Assembly (NCBI GenBank): GCA_900471525.1
Contig: UCEZ01000036.1
Coordinates: 124,001 to 188,000, forward strand
Source: Hyphomicrobiales bacterium
GTDB lineage: Bacteria; Pseudomonadota; Alphaproteobacteria; Rhizobiales; Rhizobiaceae
DNA length: 64,000 bases
Reading direction: 5' to 3'
Positions 53,414-62,482 of this stretch are shown here, in pieces (position 1 is the first letter of the stretch; every line of letters starts with the position of its first letter). A model generated the notes under the pieces. It made no database searches. It was not told where the DNA came from and was given only the letters and a program-made list of their open reading frames with translations. The translations under genes and the position numbers were made by a program.

Positions 53414-54550
53414 ATGGTCAACAAATTGAGCAGCAGCGGACTGCAGCGCCAGATCATCTTCTGGCTGCTTTTCCTCGCCGCGTTCATCGCGTTCCTGATG
53501 GTGTTCTCGACGATCCTCCTGCCGTTCATCGCCGGCATGGCGCTCGCCTATTTCCTCGATCCGGTCGCCGACCGGCTGGAAAGGCTGGGCTTGAGCCGCC
53601 TGATGGCAACGATTGTCATCCTGATCGGCTTTATCGTCGTCTTCGCGCTGTCGCTTGTCCTCATCATTCCGATCGTCTTCACCCAGGCAGCGGACTTCAT
53701 CCAGAAGATGCCGGGCTATATCTCCATGCTGCAGGAATTCCTGACCAGCCCTCATGCCGAGTGGCTGCCCGATTGGGTGGCCGGTCAGATGGATACGATC
53801 AAGCAGAATTCCGCCAAGCTGCTGGAACAGGGCGCGAGCTTTCTCGGGACGCTGTTCCAGCAATTGTGGAATTCGGGCATGGCGCTGCTCGACATCATCT
53901 CGCTGTTCGTGGTCACGCCGGTGGTCGCCTTCTATCTGCTGCTGGACTGGGACCGCATGGTGGAAAAGGTCGATAGCTGGATCCCGCGTGACCATGTCGC
54001 GACAGTTCGCCAGATTGCCCGCGACATGAACACGACCATCGCAGGCTTCGTGCGCGGGCAGGGGTCTCTCTGCATCATTCTGGGCCTGTTCTACGGTATT
54101 GGCCTCACTTTCGCCGGCCTGAATTTCGGCCTCTTGATCGGGCTGTTTGCCGGCATGATCAGCTTCGTTCCCTATGTCGGGTCGATGGTCGGTCTGGTGC
54201 TTGCCATCGGCGTGGCACTCGTCCAGTTCTGGCCCGAATATTTCAATATCATCATCGTCGCCGCGATCTTCTTTGCCGGGCAGTTCCTTGAAGGCAATAT
54301 TCTTCAGCCGCGGCTCGTCGGCAAAAGCGTCGGGCTGCATCCGGTCTGGCTGATGTTTGCGTTGCTCGCATTCGGCGCGCTTTTCGGTTTCGTGGGGCTG
54401 CTGGTGGCAGTGCCGTGCGCTGCCGCCATCGGCGTGCTTGTCCGCTTCGGTATCGGGCGATACCTTGACAGCACGCTCTACCACGGCCACCGCCATATCC
54501 TGACGGTCGAGCCGGAACGCAAAACGACAGAGTTGAAGGTGCCAGAGTAA
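53414..54550 (+). CDS. AI-2E/PerM family transporter
   Basis: 378 residues with about eight membrane segments: QIIFWLLFLAAFIAFLMVFS, PFIAGMALAYFLDPVADRLE (family signature), later GFVRGQGSLCIILGLFYGIG, FAGMISFVPYVGSMVGLVLA and FLEGNILQPRLVGKSVGLHP. Some members export autoinducer-2 or act as Na+/H+ antiporters, most are uncharacterised. The ATG at 53414 (MVNKLSSSGLQ) is chosen; GTG codons at 53345 and 53378 in frame are alternatives with no better binding sites. hda follows after seven bases, so the two are co-transcribed. Confidence 0.88.
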   Translation: MVNKLSSSGLQRQIIFWLLFLAAFIAFLMVFSTILLPFIAGMALAYFLDPVADRLERLGLSRLMATIVILIGFIVVFALSLVLIIPIVFTQAADFIQKMPGYISMLQEFLTSPHAEWLPDWVAGQMDTIKQNSAKLLEQGASFLGTLFQQLWNSGMALLDIISLFVVTPVVAFYLLLDWDRMVEKVDSWIPRDHVATVRQIARDMNTTIAGFVRGQGSLCIILGLFYGIGLTFAGLNFGLLIGLFAGMISFVPYVGSMVGLVLAIGVALVQFWPEYFNIIIVAAIFFAGQFLEGNILQPRLVGKSVGLHPVWLMFALLAFGALFGFVGLLVAVPCAAAIGVLVRFGIGRYLDSTLYHGHRHILTVEPERKTTELKVPE

Positions 54551-54557
54551 ACTGCGT

Positions 54558-55244
54558 ATGGTTCAGAAGTTCGAACAGTTGCCGCTCGTTTTTGAGCACG
54601 AACCCCAGACGGGCCGTGACGATCTTCTCGTGTCCGAACGGCTGAAGGCGGCCGTTTCCATCATCGACAGCTGGCCGCGCTGGCCTTCGCCCGTTGTCAT
54701 CCTTGCCGGACCGGTGGGTTCGGGCAAGTCGCACCTTGCGGCGATCTGGCGGGAAAACAGCGCGGCCGTTTCCATTCATCCGACAGCAGGCAGCAACGCG
54801 GCAGATATCGCGGCCGCAAACCCCGTGCTTTTCGAGGATGCCGACCGCCAGGGCTTCGACGACCGGGCGCTATTCCATGTCATCAACAGCGTCCGGGAAA
54901 ATGGCACCAGCCTGCTGATCACCAGCCGTCTGTGGCCGATGTCCTGGCCTGTCGAGCTGCCTGACCTCCGCTCGCGCTTGAAGGCTGCGACGGTGGTCGA
55001 GATCGGCGAGCCGGACGATGAGCTGCTGGCCCAGGTTCTGGTCAAGCTTCTGGCCGACCGGCAGCTGGCCGTGGACGACCGGCTGATCGGCTACATCGTG
55101 GCGCGCATGGAGCGCTCACTCGAATCCGCCCAGACCATCATCGAGAGGCTGGACCGTCTGGCGCTCGCACGGGGCACGCGCATCAACAGGGCGCTCGCGT
55201 CGGAGGTGCTCAATGCCCTTGGAAATACACGCGAAATCGATTGA
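54558..55244 (+). CDS. hda: DnaA regulatory inactivator Hda (HdaA)
   Basis: 228 residues, a DnaA-like AAA+ domain without a DNA-binding domain. P-loop ILAGPVGSGKSHLAAIW near residue 50, Walker B-like NPVLFEDADRQG, and FHVINSVRENGTSLLITSR (sensor I region). Hda with the sliding clamp stimulates DnaA-ATP hydrolysis to limit re-initiation. The N-terminal VQKFEQLPLVFEH includes the expected clamp-binding-like start. It lies between the AI-2E family gene and ppk, an order typical of rhizobia. Confidence 0.93.
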   Translation: MVQKFEQLPLVFEHEPQTGRDDLLVSERLKAAVSIIDSWPRWPSPVVILAGPVGSGKSHLAAIWRENSAAVSIHPTAGSNAADIAAANPVLFEDADRQGFDDRALFHVINSVRENGTSLLITSRLWPMSWPVELPDLRSRLKAATVVEIGEPDDELLAQVLVKLLADRQLAVDDRLIGYIVARMERSLESAQTIIERLDRLALARGTRINRALASEVLNALGNTREID

Positions 55245-55308
55245 CTGTCATAGTTAGGTCGTCAAACTGCGCTAGCTGCATCATGAAGAACAAAGGGCGG
55301 GCCAAGCC

Positions 55309-57495
55309 ATGGACACTGTAACATCTGCGACAATCGCAAACGAGCCGGTGGCCGACGCAATCGACCTGATGACAAGCCCTGAACGCTTCATCAATCGCGA
55401 ATTCTCCTGGCTGCAGTTCAATCGCCGCGTTCTCGAAGAGACGTTGAATACCGCCCATCCGCTGCTGGAGCGGGTTCGCTTCCTGTCGATTTCGGCTGCC
55501 AACCTCGACGAATTCTTCATGGTGCGCGTCGCCGGCCTCGAGGGTCAGGTCCGCCAGGGCGTCGTCGTCCGCAGTCCGGACGGCAAGACGCCGGCCGAAC
55601 AGCTGGAAGACATCCTGAAGGAGATCGACAATCTGCAGATGGAGCAGCAGGCCTCGCTGGCCGTCCTGCAGCAATATCTTGCCAAGGAAGACATTCTCAT
55701 CGTCCGTCCCGTGTCGCTGTCGGCGCAGGACAGGGGGTGGCTGGCGAACGAATTCGAACAATCGATCTTTCCGGTGCTGACGCCGCTGTCGATCGATCCC
55801 GCTCACCCGTTTCCGTTCATCCCGAATCTCGGCTTCACCATGGGTCTGCAGCTCACCAGCACGCGCGGCCGAGAGCCGATGACGGCACTTCTGCGCCTGC
55901 CGGTGGCGCTCGACCGGTTCATCCGTCTGCCCGACGCAAAATCGGTGATCCGCTACATCACGCTCGAAGATGCCGTCAGCCTGTTTATCGAGCGGCTGTT
56001 TCCGGGGTATGAGGTCAAGGGTTCCGGTACGTTTCGCATCATTCGAGACAGCGATATCGAAGTCGAGGAAGAAGCCGAAGATCTCGTCCGCTTCTACGAG
56101 ACGGCCTTGAAGCGCCGCCGGCGTGGTTCGGTGATCCGCATCGAGATCGATTCGGAAATGCCGCTGGAACTGCGCCAGTTCGTTGTCGGCGAACTCAGCG
56201 TTCCGGAAAACCGCGTCGCCGTTCTGCCGGGTCTGCTGGCGCTCAACACGCTGTCGGAGATCACCAAGGCGCCGCGCGAGGATCTGCGCTTCGAGCCGTA
56301 CAATGCGCGATTTCCCGAACGCGTCCGTGAACACGCCGGAGACTGCCTCGCTGCCATCCGCGAAAAGGACATGGTCGTCCACCACCCCTATGAAAGTTTC
56401 GACGTGGTGGTCCAGTTTCTGCTCCAGGCTGCGCGCGATCCTGACGTTCTGGCGATAAAGCAGACGCTGTACCGGACCTCGAACGACAGCCCGATCGTGC
56501 GTGCGCTGATCGACGCGGCGGAATCCGGCAAGTCGGTGACGGCGCTGGTTGAATTGAAGGCGCGTTTCGACGAGGAAGCCAATATTCGCTGGGCGCGCGA
56601 CCTGGAGCGCGCTGGCGTTCAGGTCGTGTTCGGCTTCATCGAACTGAAGACCCACGCAAAGATGTCGATGGTGGTGCGCCGCGAGGAAGGCAAGCTTCGG
56701 ACCTACTGCCATCTGGGCACCGGCAACTATCACCCGGTCACTGCGAAGATCTACACCGACCTGTCCTTCTTTACCTGCAATCCGAAGATTGCTCATGACA
56801 TGGCCAATATCTTCAATTTCATCACCGGCTACGGCGAGCCGGAGGCCGGGATGAAGCTGGCGATTTCGCCGCACACGTTGCGTCCGCGTATCCTGCAGCA
56901 TATCGGCGAGGAAATCGCCCATTCCGAGGCGGGCCGTCCTGCCTCGATCTGGATGAAGATGAATTCGCTGGTCGATCCGGAGATCATCGACGCGCTCTAT
57001 CGCGCCAGCCGTGCCGGAGTTCAGATCGACCTGGTGGTTCGCGGAATCTGCTGCCTGCGGCCACAGGTGGCAGGGCTGTCGGACAATATCCGCGTCAAGT
57101 CCATCGTCGGCCGTTTCCTGGAACATTCGCGTATCTTCTGCTTCGGCAACGGTCACGGGCTTCCCTCCGAGCATGCGCTCGTCTATATCGGGTCGGCGGA
57201 CTTGATGCCGCGTAATCTGGACCGGCGGGTGGAGACTCTTGTGCCTCTCATCAACCGGACTGTGCATGAACAGGTGCTGTCGCAGATCATGCTGGGCAAT
57301 CTCATCGATAACCAGCAGAGCTACGAAATCCTTCCGGACGGAACGTCGCGGCGCATGGAAGTCGCCCGCGATTCCGAGCCCTTCAATGCTCAGGTCTATT
57401 TCATGACCAACCCCAGCCTTTCCGGGCGGGGCGAGGCCTTGAAATCCAGCACCCCGAAGGTAATTGCCGGCTGGGACAGCGGCCGCAGAAGATAA
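55309..57495 (+). CDS. ppk: Polyphosphate kinase 1
   Basis: Makes polyphosphate from ATP. 728 residues, usual size. [20 protein letters not shown] at the start, then [20 protein letters not shown], where the autophosphorylated histidine lies just upstream in ELKTHAKMS and [12 protein letters not shown] follows; [19 protein letters not shown] is the second catalytic block. No truncation. ppx follows after 12 bases in the same direction, so synthesis and breakdown enzymes are co-expressed, as in E. coli. Confidence 0.97.
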   Translation: MDTVTSATIANEPVADAIDLMTSPERFINREFSWLQFNRRVLEETLNTAHPLLERVRFLSISAANLDEFFMVRVAGLEGQVRQGVVVRSPDGKTPAEQLEDILKEIDNLQMEQQASLAVLQQYLAKEDILIVRPVSLSAQDRGWLANEFEQSIFPVLTPLSIDPAHPFPFIPNLGFTMGLQLTSTRGREPMTALLRLPVALDRFIRLPDAKSVIRYITLEDAVSLFIERLFPGYEVKGSGTFRIIRDSDIEVEEEAEDLVRFYETALKRRRRGSVIRIEIDSEMPLELRQFVVGELSVPENRVAVLPGLLALNTLSEITKAPREDLRFEPYNARFPERVREHAGDCLAAIREKDMVVHHPYESFDVVVQFLLQAARDPDVLAIKQTLYRTSNDSPIVRALIDAAESGKSVTALVELKARFDEEANIRWARDLERAGVQVVFGFIELKTHAKMSMVVRREEGKLRTYCHLGTGNYHPVTAKIYTDLSFFTCNPKIAHDMANIFNFITGYGEPEAGMKLAISPHTLRPRILQHIGEEIAHSEAGRPASIWMKMNSLVDPEIIDALYRASRAGVQIDLVVRGICCLRPQVAGLSDNIRVKSIVGRFLEHSRIFCFGNGHGLPSEHALVYIGSADLMPRNLDRRVETLVPLINRTVHEQVLSQIMLGNLIDNQQSYEILPDGTSRRMEVARDSEPFNAQVYFMTNPSLSGRGEALKSSTPKVIAGWDSGRRR

Positions 57496-57507
57496 AACTG
57501 GAATTGC

Positions 57508-59028
57508 ATGGTAGAATCTGAAGCCCAGGGGCGTTTGCCTGGAATTGCCCCGGTCTCCGTCGTGGATATCGGGTCCAACTCGATTCGCCTGGTGATCTAT
57601 GAGGGGCTGAGCCGGTCTCCGGCCGTGCTGTTCAACGAAAAAGTCATGTGCGGCCTCGGCAAGGGCATCGACGCGACCGGACGCATGGACGCGGAGAGCG
57701 TCGAGCGGGCACTGAAGGCGCTGCACCGATTCAGGGCTTTGTCGACGCAGGCGCGTGCGTCCACAGTTTTCGTGCTGGCGACTGCTGCCGCCCGCGACGC
57801 ATCGAACGGCCCGGATTTCATTCGTCGCGCGGAGATCATTCTCGGCCAGAAGGTGCGCGTGCTGACCGGCGAAGAGGAAGCCTATTTCTCCGCGCTCGGC
57901 ATCATCAGCGGCTATCATGACCCTGACGGCATCGTCGGTGATCTCGGCGGCGGTTCGCTGGAACTTGTCGATGTCCTCGGCACGAAGGTTGGAAAGGGCA
58001 TTACCCTGCCGCTCGGCGGTATCCGCCTGTCGGAACATGCCGAAGGATCGATCGTCAAGGCACGCAGCCATGTCCGCCGTTACATGAAGGGCGCGCAAGT
58101 TCTGCAGAATGTTGCGGGCCGCACCTTCTACGCCGTCGGCGGCACTTGGCGCTCGATCGCCAAGCTGCATATGGAGATGCGCAACTATCCCCTGCACATG
58201 ATGCAGGGCTACGAAATCTCCTTCGAGGAGGCCATGGCCTTCCTGCCGGAGGTGATCGAGCCGAAGGACCTGAAGGCTCCGGCCTACGCCAGCATCTCCA
58301 AGAGCCGCCGCGTTCTCCTGCCGTTCGGTGCGGTCGCCATGCAGGAAGCGATCGCCCAGATGAAGCCGGCGCGGATCTCTTTTTCCGCACTTGGCGTGCG
58401 CGAGGGCTATTTGTACTCGCTTCTTTCGGAGACCGAGAAGAGACATGACCCGCTGCTGACGGCGGCCGGGGAAATCGCCATCCTGCGTGCCCGCTCGCCC
58501 GAACATGCGCGCGAGCTTGCCGACTGGAGCGGCAAGATGGTGCCGCATTTCGGCATTACCGAAACAGAGGAAGAGGGGCGTTACCGGCAGGCAGCCTGTC
58601 TGCTCGCCGATATCAGTTGGCGTGCTCATCCGGATTATCGCGGCTTGCAGGCGCTCAACATCATCGCCCACAGCACGTTTTCCGGCATCACCCATGCCGG
58701 CCGCGCCTATATCGCGCTTGCCAACTACTACCGTTTCGAAGGTCTGAACGACGACGGCGCCACCGAGCCGCTGGCCGCAATTGCCACCCCGCGCATGCTG
58801 GAACTGGCAAAGCTCTTGGGCGGGCTGCTCAGAGTCGTCTATCTTTTGTCGGCATCGATGCCGGGCGTCGTGCGCAATCTCGACATCCGTCCGTCAAAGG
58901 CGCCGGATGTCGATCTCGATTTCGTCGTACCCTCGGCCTATTCGGAATTTACCGGCGAGCGCCTTGATGGACGACTGCAGCAGCTGGCGAAGCTGACTGG
59001 CAAGCGGATTGCCTTCCGGTTCGAATAG
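57508..59028 (+). CDS. ppx: Exopolyphosphatase / guanosine pentaphosphate phosphatase
   Basis: Removes terminal phosphates from polyphosphate. 506 residues of the ASKHA fold: VSVVDIGSNSIRLVIYEG near residue 14, LTGEEEAYFSALGIISGYHD (with the catalytic Glu), GIVGDLGGGSLELVDVLG, and a C-terminal helical extension (RYRQAACLLADISWRAHPDY) with HD-like features typical of the longer Ppx form. It is tied to ppk (12-bp gap). Confidence 0.96.
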   Translation: MVESEAQGRLPGIAPVSVVDIGSNSIRLVIYEGLSRSPAVLFNEKVMCGLGKGIDATGRMDAESVERALKALHRFRALSTQARASTVFVLATAAARDASNGPDFIRRAEIILGQKVRVLTGEEEAYFSALGIISGYHDPDGIVGDLGGGSLELVDVLGTKVGKGITLPLGGIRLSEHAEGSIVKARSHVRRYMKGAQVLQNVAGRTFYAVGGTWRSIAKLHMEMRNYPLHMMQGYEISFEEAMAFLPEVIEPKDLKAPAYASISKSRRVLLPFGAVAMQEAIAQMKPARISFSALGVREGYLYSLLSETEKRHDPLLTAAGEIAILRARSPEHARELADWSGKMVPHFGITETEEEGRYRQAACLLADISWRAHPDYRGLQALNIIAHSTFSGITHAGRAYIALANYYRFEGLNDDGATEPLAAIATPRMLELAKLLGGLLRVVYLLSASMPGVVRNLDIRPSKAPDVDLDFVVPSAYSEFTGERLDGRLQQLAKLTGKRIAFRFE

Positions 59029-59189
59029 ATCTGTCCGCAGGGTGCTCCGATTACGGTGGTCTTTGAGCGATCCACCGCGAATAATTTGGCGTCTCGCTTC
59101 GTTGAAAACAGCGGAGCGATATGTATAGTCCTGATTTTTCTTCCTGCAGGCTCGATGATATTAAATATAGGCTAAATCAAGGTGTTGGG

Positions 59190-60539
59190 ATGGCGATAAT
59201 TTCTTATGGCGACCTCGGTGTCGGATCCAATATGATCGCTCCCTTCGTCGATTACCTTACCTTGTTCACCAAGGGATCCTGGTCCTCGACCTCGGTGAAG
59301 CTTTACGACGATTCGAAGAATTATGTTCAGTTCATCGGCAGCAAGCTGGCAGTGAAGACCGAGGCCGGCACGATCGTCGATATCACCGCCGGCACAGTGA
59401 CAAGCATGAAATTTGTTCTGGACGGTGTCACTGCATTGTCGGTAACCGGCGCCAGCATGTCGGCGGCCAAGCTCGCCGACGCCATCTTCACCGGAAATGA
59501 CGTGCAATTCCTCTCGCTCCTCCTGGCCGGGGCCGATACCGTCAACGGAACGCGGCACGACGACGTGCTGCTCGGGCTTGAGGGCAATGATGTACTGAAC
59601 GGCAAGGACGGCAACGATGTACTCGTTGGAGGCGCCGGCTCGGACAAATTGGTCGGCGGCAGCGGCAGCGACCTTGCAGCCTATGTTTTCGCGACGGCCG
59701 GAGTTAGGGCAAACCTTACCGATGCCTCCGTCAATGTCGGAGACGCCAAGGGCGACACATTTTCCTCGATCGAAGGCATTATCGGCTCGGATTATGCTGA
59801 CAGCCTTTATGGCAATGCGGCGTCAAACGTCCTGGCCGGTGGCGCCGGCGGCGACCTGCTCGACGGCGGTAGCGGGGATGACGTCCTTATAGGCGGGAGT
59901 GGTGAGGACGTCATGGAGGGGGGCGCTGGAGCAGACGAGTGTCTCGGCGAAACGGGGTTTGATATTGTCTCCTACGCAGGATCGGCGAAAGGCGTCGTTG
60001 CCAACCTGGCCAAACCGTCGCTGAATTCCAACGATGCGAAGGGTGATACCTATTCCGGTGTCGAAGGTTTCATCGGTTCCAATTTTGTTGATACATTGAC
60101 AGGCGACGGCAAAACGAATGTGATTTCCGGCGGTTTCGGCAATGATCGGATCGTCAGCGGCTCGGGTGATGATGTCCTGTCCGGCGACTTCGGTGCCGAC
60201 GATCTCTATGGCGGCAGCGGGGCCGATACGTTCAGCTTCAACGACCTCTGGGAATCGACCGTCGCTTCGGCTGGCCGCGACACGATCTTCGATTTTTCCG
60301 GCACAGGCGGCGACCGGATCGACTTGAGTTCGATCGACGCGCGCTACGGCGTCGCAGGAAATCAGGCCTTCGCCTTCATCGGCACCGCCGCCTTTCATGG
60401 CAAAGCTGGCGAGTTACGCTACGAGAAGAAAGCGTCCGACACCTATATCTACGCGGACGTGAACGGCGACAGGAAAGCCGACTTTTCCATCCACCTCGAC
60501 GATGCGGTAACGCTGTCCAAGGGCTATTTCGTCCTCTAG
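59190..60539 (+). CDS. RTX calcium-binding protein, type I secretion substrate
   Basis: 449 residues, no N-terminal signal peptide. The first about 130 are unique (MAIISYGDLGVGSNMIAPFV). Then two blocks of RTX nonapeptides GGxGxDxLx (VLVGGAGSDKLVGGSGSDL; LLDGGSGDDVLIGGSGEDV) and a repeated module with DAKGDTFSSIEGIIGSDYAD. The C-terminal about 90 residues (AGRDTIFDFSGTGGDRIDLS; DVNGDRKADFSIHLDD) match the serralysin-type C-terminal domain that carries type I secretion signals. The ATG at 59190 follows AAGGTGTTGGG; an ATG at 59121 is in frame. A paralogous gene follows. No exporter is adjacent. Confidence 0.88.
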   Translation: MAIISYGDLGVGSNMIAPFVDYLTLFTKGSWSSTSVKLYDDSKNYVQFIGSKLAVKTEAGTIVDITAGTVTSMKFVLDGVTALSVTGASMSAAKLADAIFTGNDVQFLSLLLAGADTVNGTRHDDVLLGLEGNDVLNGKDGNDVLVGGAGSDKLVGGSGSDLAAYVFATAGVRANLTDASVNVGDAKGDTFSSIEGIIGSDYADSLYGNAASNVLAGGAGGDLLDGGSGDDVLIGGSGEDVMEGGAGADECLGETGFDIVSYAGSAKGVVANLAKPSLNSNDAKGDTYSGVEGFIGSNFVDTLTGDGKTNVISGGFGNDRIVSGSGDDVLSGDFGADDLYGGSGADTFSFNDLWESTVASAGRDTIFDFSGTGGDRIDLSSIDARYGVAGNQAFAFIGTAAFHGKAGELRYEKKASDTYIYADVNGDRKADFSIHLDDAVTLSKGYFVL

Positions 60540-60798
60540 CACGGTATTTCTCTGACGCGAGCAACGCTCTCAGATCAAACCGGCCTTCTTCTGTGCGAAG
60601 GTCGGTCGCGGATGCTGCTGCCTGTGACGCAAGCTTGTCTCGTGGGGCAACCGTGCCGGCTGCCATGTCAGTGCCGCTTTCTGCCGCCACGTATGGTGGG
60701 GCGATTCTGCAATCCTATCCACTTCGGCGATGCGGTGACGTACGGCAAGGCTTTCCGCTTCAAATCCGTCCGCAAGCCGACAATCCAAAGGACGATAG
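60540..60798. other. Spacer between the two RTX genes
   Basis: 259 bases with no gene that I can support; frames here run on into the next gene in the wrong phase and have no similarity. The end carries AAAGGACGATAG as the ribosome binding site of the next gene. A separate promoter is likely but not clear. Confidence 0.4.
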
Positions 60799-62397
60799 AT
60801 GGCTGCACTGACGGCGAACGAACAATTCATGCTCGAACTGGTCAACAGGGCGCGCATGGATCCGACGGCGGAGGCAAAACGCCTCGGTATCGATCTCAAT
60901 CAGGGGCTTGCAAGCGGCACGATCAGCGCCGCCACCAAGGCGCCGCTTGCGGCCAATGCTCTCCTGACAGACAGTGCGCTCGCCCACAGCCGTTGGATGC
61001 TGAACACCGATACGTTCAGCCACACCGGCAATAACGGCTCGACGCCAACCGATCGCATGCTGGATGCCGGCTACGCGTTATCCGGCTCCTGGCGCACGGG
61101 CGAAAACATCTCGTTCACCGGCACGACTGGAACAATCGATCTGACCGCCGCGATCGCCAGCCAGCATGAGGGGCTTTTCCTCAGTGCGGGCCATCGTGCC
61201 AATATCCTCGGGGCCGATTTCCGCGAGATCGGTATCGGCCAGGCCGCCGGCGTTTTCACGCAATCGGGAACGAACTACAACGCCTCGATGGTGACGCAGG
61301 ATTTTGCAAAGACCGGTACCGCGATCTTCCTGACGGGCGTCGTCTACAACGACACGTCCGGCGATGATTTCTATTCCGTTGGCGAGGGAAAAGGCGGTGT
61401 TGCCGTTGCAGTCGGCAGCACAGCGACGACAACCCAGGCAGCCGGCGGATACCGGATCGCAGCATCTACCGGGACCCGCGATGTCAGCCTCGATGGCGTC
61501 AAGCTCAAGGCGACGATCCTGTCTGAAAACGCCAAGATCGATCTCGTTGACGGACATTCGATCGAGAGTTCGGTCTCGCTGCAACTCGTCTCCGGTGCCA
61601 CCTCGGCAAAGCTGCTTGGCCTGAATGCGCTGTCTCTGAAAGGCGCCGCAGAAGCCGAAGTGCTCTACGGCAATGCCGCTGGCAACGCCATCAGCGGCGG
61701 CAATGGCAGCGACAGGCTCTATGGTCTGACCGGTAACGACCGGCTCTCCGGCGATGGCGGCAACGATGTACTGACCGGCGGCGCCGGTGGCGACCGGCTG
61801 ACCGGCGGTGAGGGTACGGATACCGCTTCCTATGCCGGCGCCTCCAAGGGCGTGACCGCCAGCCTTGCGGATATCAGCCGCAACACCAATGACGCGAAAG
61901 GCGATATCTACGCCTCGATCGAGGGCCTGACAGGATCAAGCCATGCCGACGGGCTCTACGGCAACGGCCGCGCAAATACGCTGTCCGGAGGATCGGGCGA
62001 TGACATCCTGTCGAGCGGTTCGGGCAACGACCGTCTCTACGGCGCCCTCGGGGCAGATGATCTGGTGGGTGGTTCGGGAGCCGACACCTTCCTGTTCCGG
62101 GCGCTTTCCGATTCGACGGTCACTGTTGCTGGACGCGATACGATATTCGATTTTTCCGGTAGCGGCGGCGACAGGATCGATCTTTCCGCCATCGATGCCG
62201 ATAGCGCAGCCTCCGGCAATCAGGCCTTCGACTATATCGGCACGGCTGTCTTTTCAGGTGAGGCGGGCGAGCTGCGTTCGATCAAGAGCACTTCCGACAC
62301 CTACATCTACGGTGACGTCAACGGCGACAGGAAAGTTGATCTCGCAATTCATCTCGACGACGCGGTGACGTTGAGCAAGGGCTATTTCATCGTCTAG
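60799..62397 (+). CDS. CAP-domain RTX protein, type I secretion substrate
   Basis: 532 residues, no signal peptide. Residues 8-175 form a CAP/SCP (YkwD-like) domain: LELVNRARMDPTAEAKRLGI, HSRWMLNTDTFSHTGNNGST, TGENISFTGT, and SAGHRANILGADFREIGIGQ, giving the His-Glu-His set of CAP proteins. A short linker domain follows, with RTX repeats (GGNGSDRLYGLTGNDRLSG, GGNDVLTGGAGGDRL) and a C-terminal secretion domain almost the same as that of the preceding gene (AGRDTIFDFSGSGGDRIDLS, DVNGDRKVDLAIHLDDAVTL). Enzymatic role unknown. A bidirectional terminator follows. Confidence 0.9.
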   Translation: MAALTANEQFMLELVNRARMDPTAEAKRLGIDLNQGLASGTISAATKAPLAANALLTDSALAHSRWMLNTDTFSHTGNNGSTPTDRMLDAGYALSGSWRTGENISFTGTTGTIDLTAAIASQHEGLFLSAGHRANILGADFREIGIGQAAGVFTQSGTNYNASMVTQDFAKTGTAIFLTGVVYNDTSGDDFYSVGEGKGGVAVAVGSTATTTQAAGGYRIAASTGTRDVSLDGVKLKATILSENAKIDLVDGHSIESSVSLQLVSGATSAKLLGLNALSLKGAAEAEVLYGNAAGNAISGGNGSDRLYGLTGNDRLSGDGGNDVLTGGAGGDRLTGGEGTDTASYAGASKGVTASLADISRNTNDAKGDIYASIEGLTGSSHADGLYGNGRANTLSGGSGDDILSSGSGNDRLYGALGADDLVGGSGADTFLFRALSDSTVTVAGRDTIFDFSGSGGDRIDLSAIDADSAASGNQAFDYIGTAVFSGEAGELRSIKSTSDTYIYGDVNGDRKVDLAIHLDDAVTLSKGYFIV

Positions 62398-62419
62398 CCG
62401 GATGCCGCCCGAGATATCA

Positions 62420-62449
62420 AAAGCCCCGCAGCTGACGCTCCGGGGCTTT
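62420..62449. terminator. Bidirectional intrinsic terminator
   Basis: AAAGCCCCG (62420-62428) and CGGGGCTTT (62441-62449) pair perfectly with a 12-base loop. It lies between the CAP-RTX gene and the convergent phytase-like gene and can end both. Confidence 0.75.
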
Positions 62450-62482
62450 CGTCTTCCGTGTCGATCAATCGTTCGGGGCTGA

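Noticed and set aside
53342..54496. 384-codon minus-strand frame rich in His, Asp and Glu
   Set aside because: Antisense to the AI-2E family membrane protein gene; the charged composition is the reverse image of hydrophobic codons.
55210..58695. Very long open frame on the minus strand (1161 codons)
   Set aside because: It lies entirely opposite ppk and ppx, whose motifs are intact. High-GC codon bias leaves the opposite strand open; the translation is Arg/His/Gly-rich with no family features.
60612..61034. 140-codon plus-strand frame before the CAP-RTX gene
   Set aside because: Its second half is the wrong phase of the CAP domain; the first half has no family features.
59600..62100. Short repeated units that could suggest a repeat array
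   Set aside because: They encode RTX nonapeptides in two genes; there are no regular spacers as in a CRISPR array.
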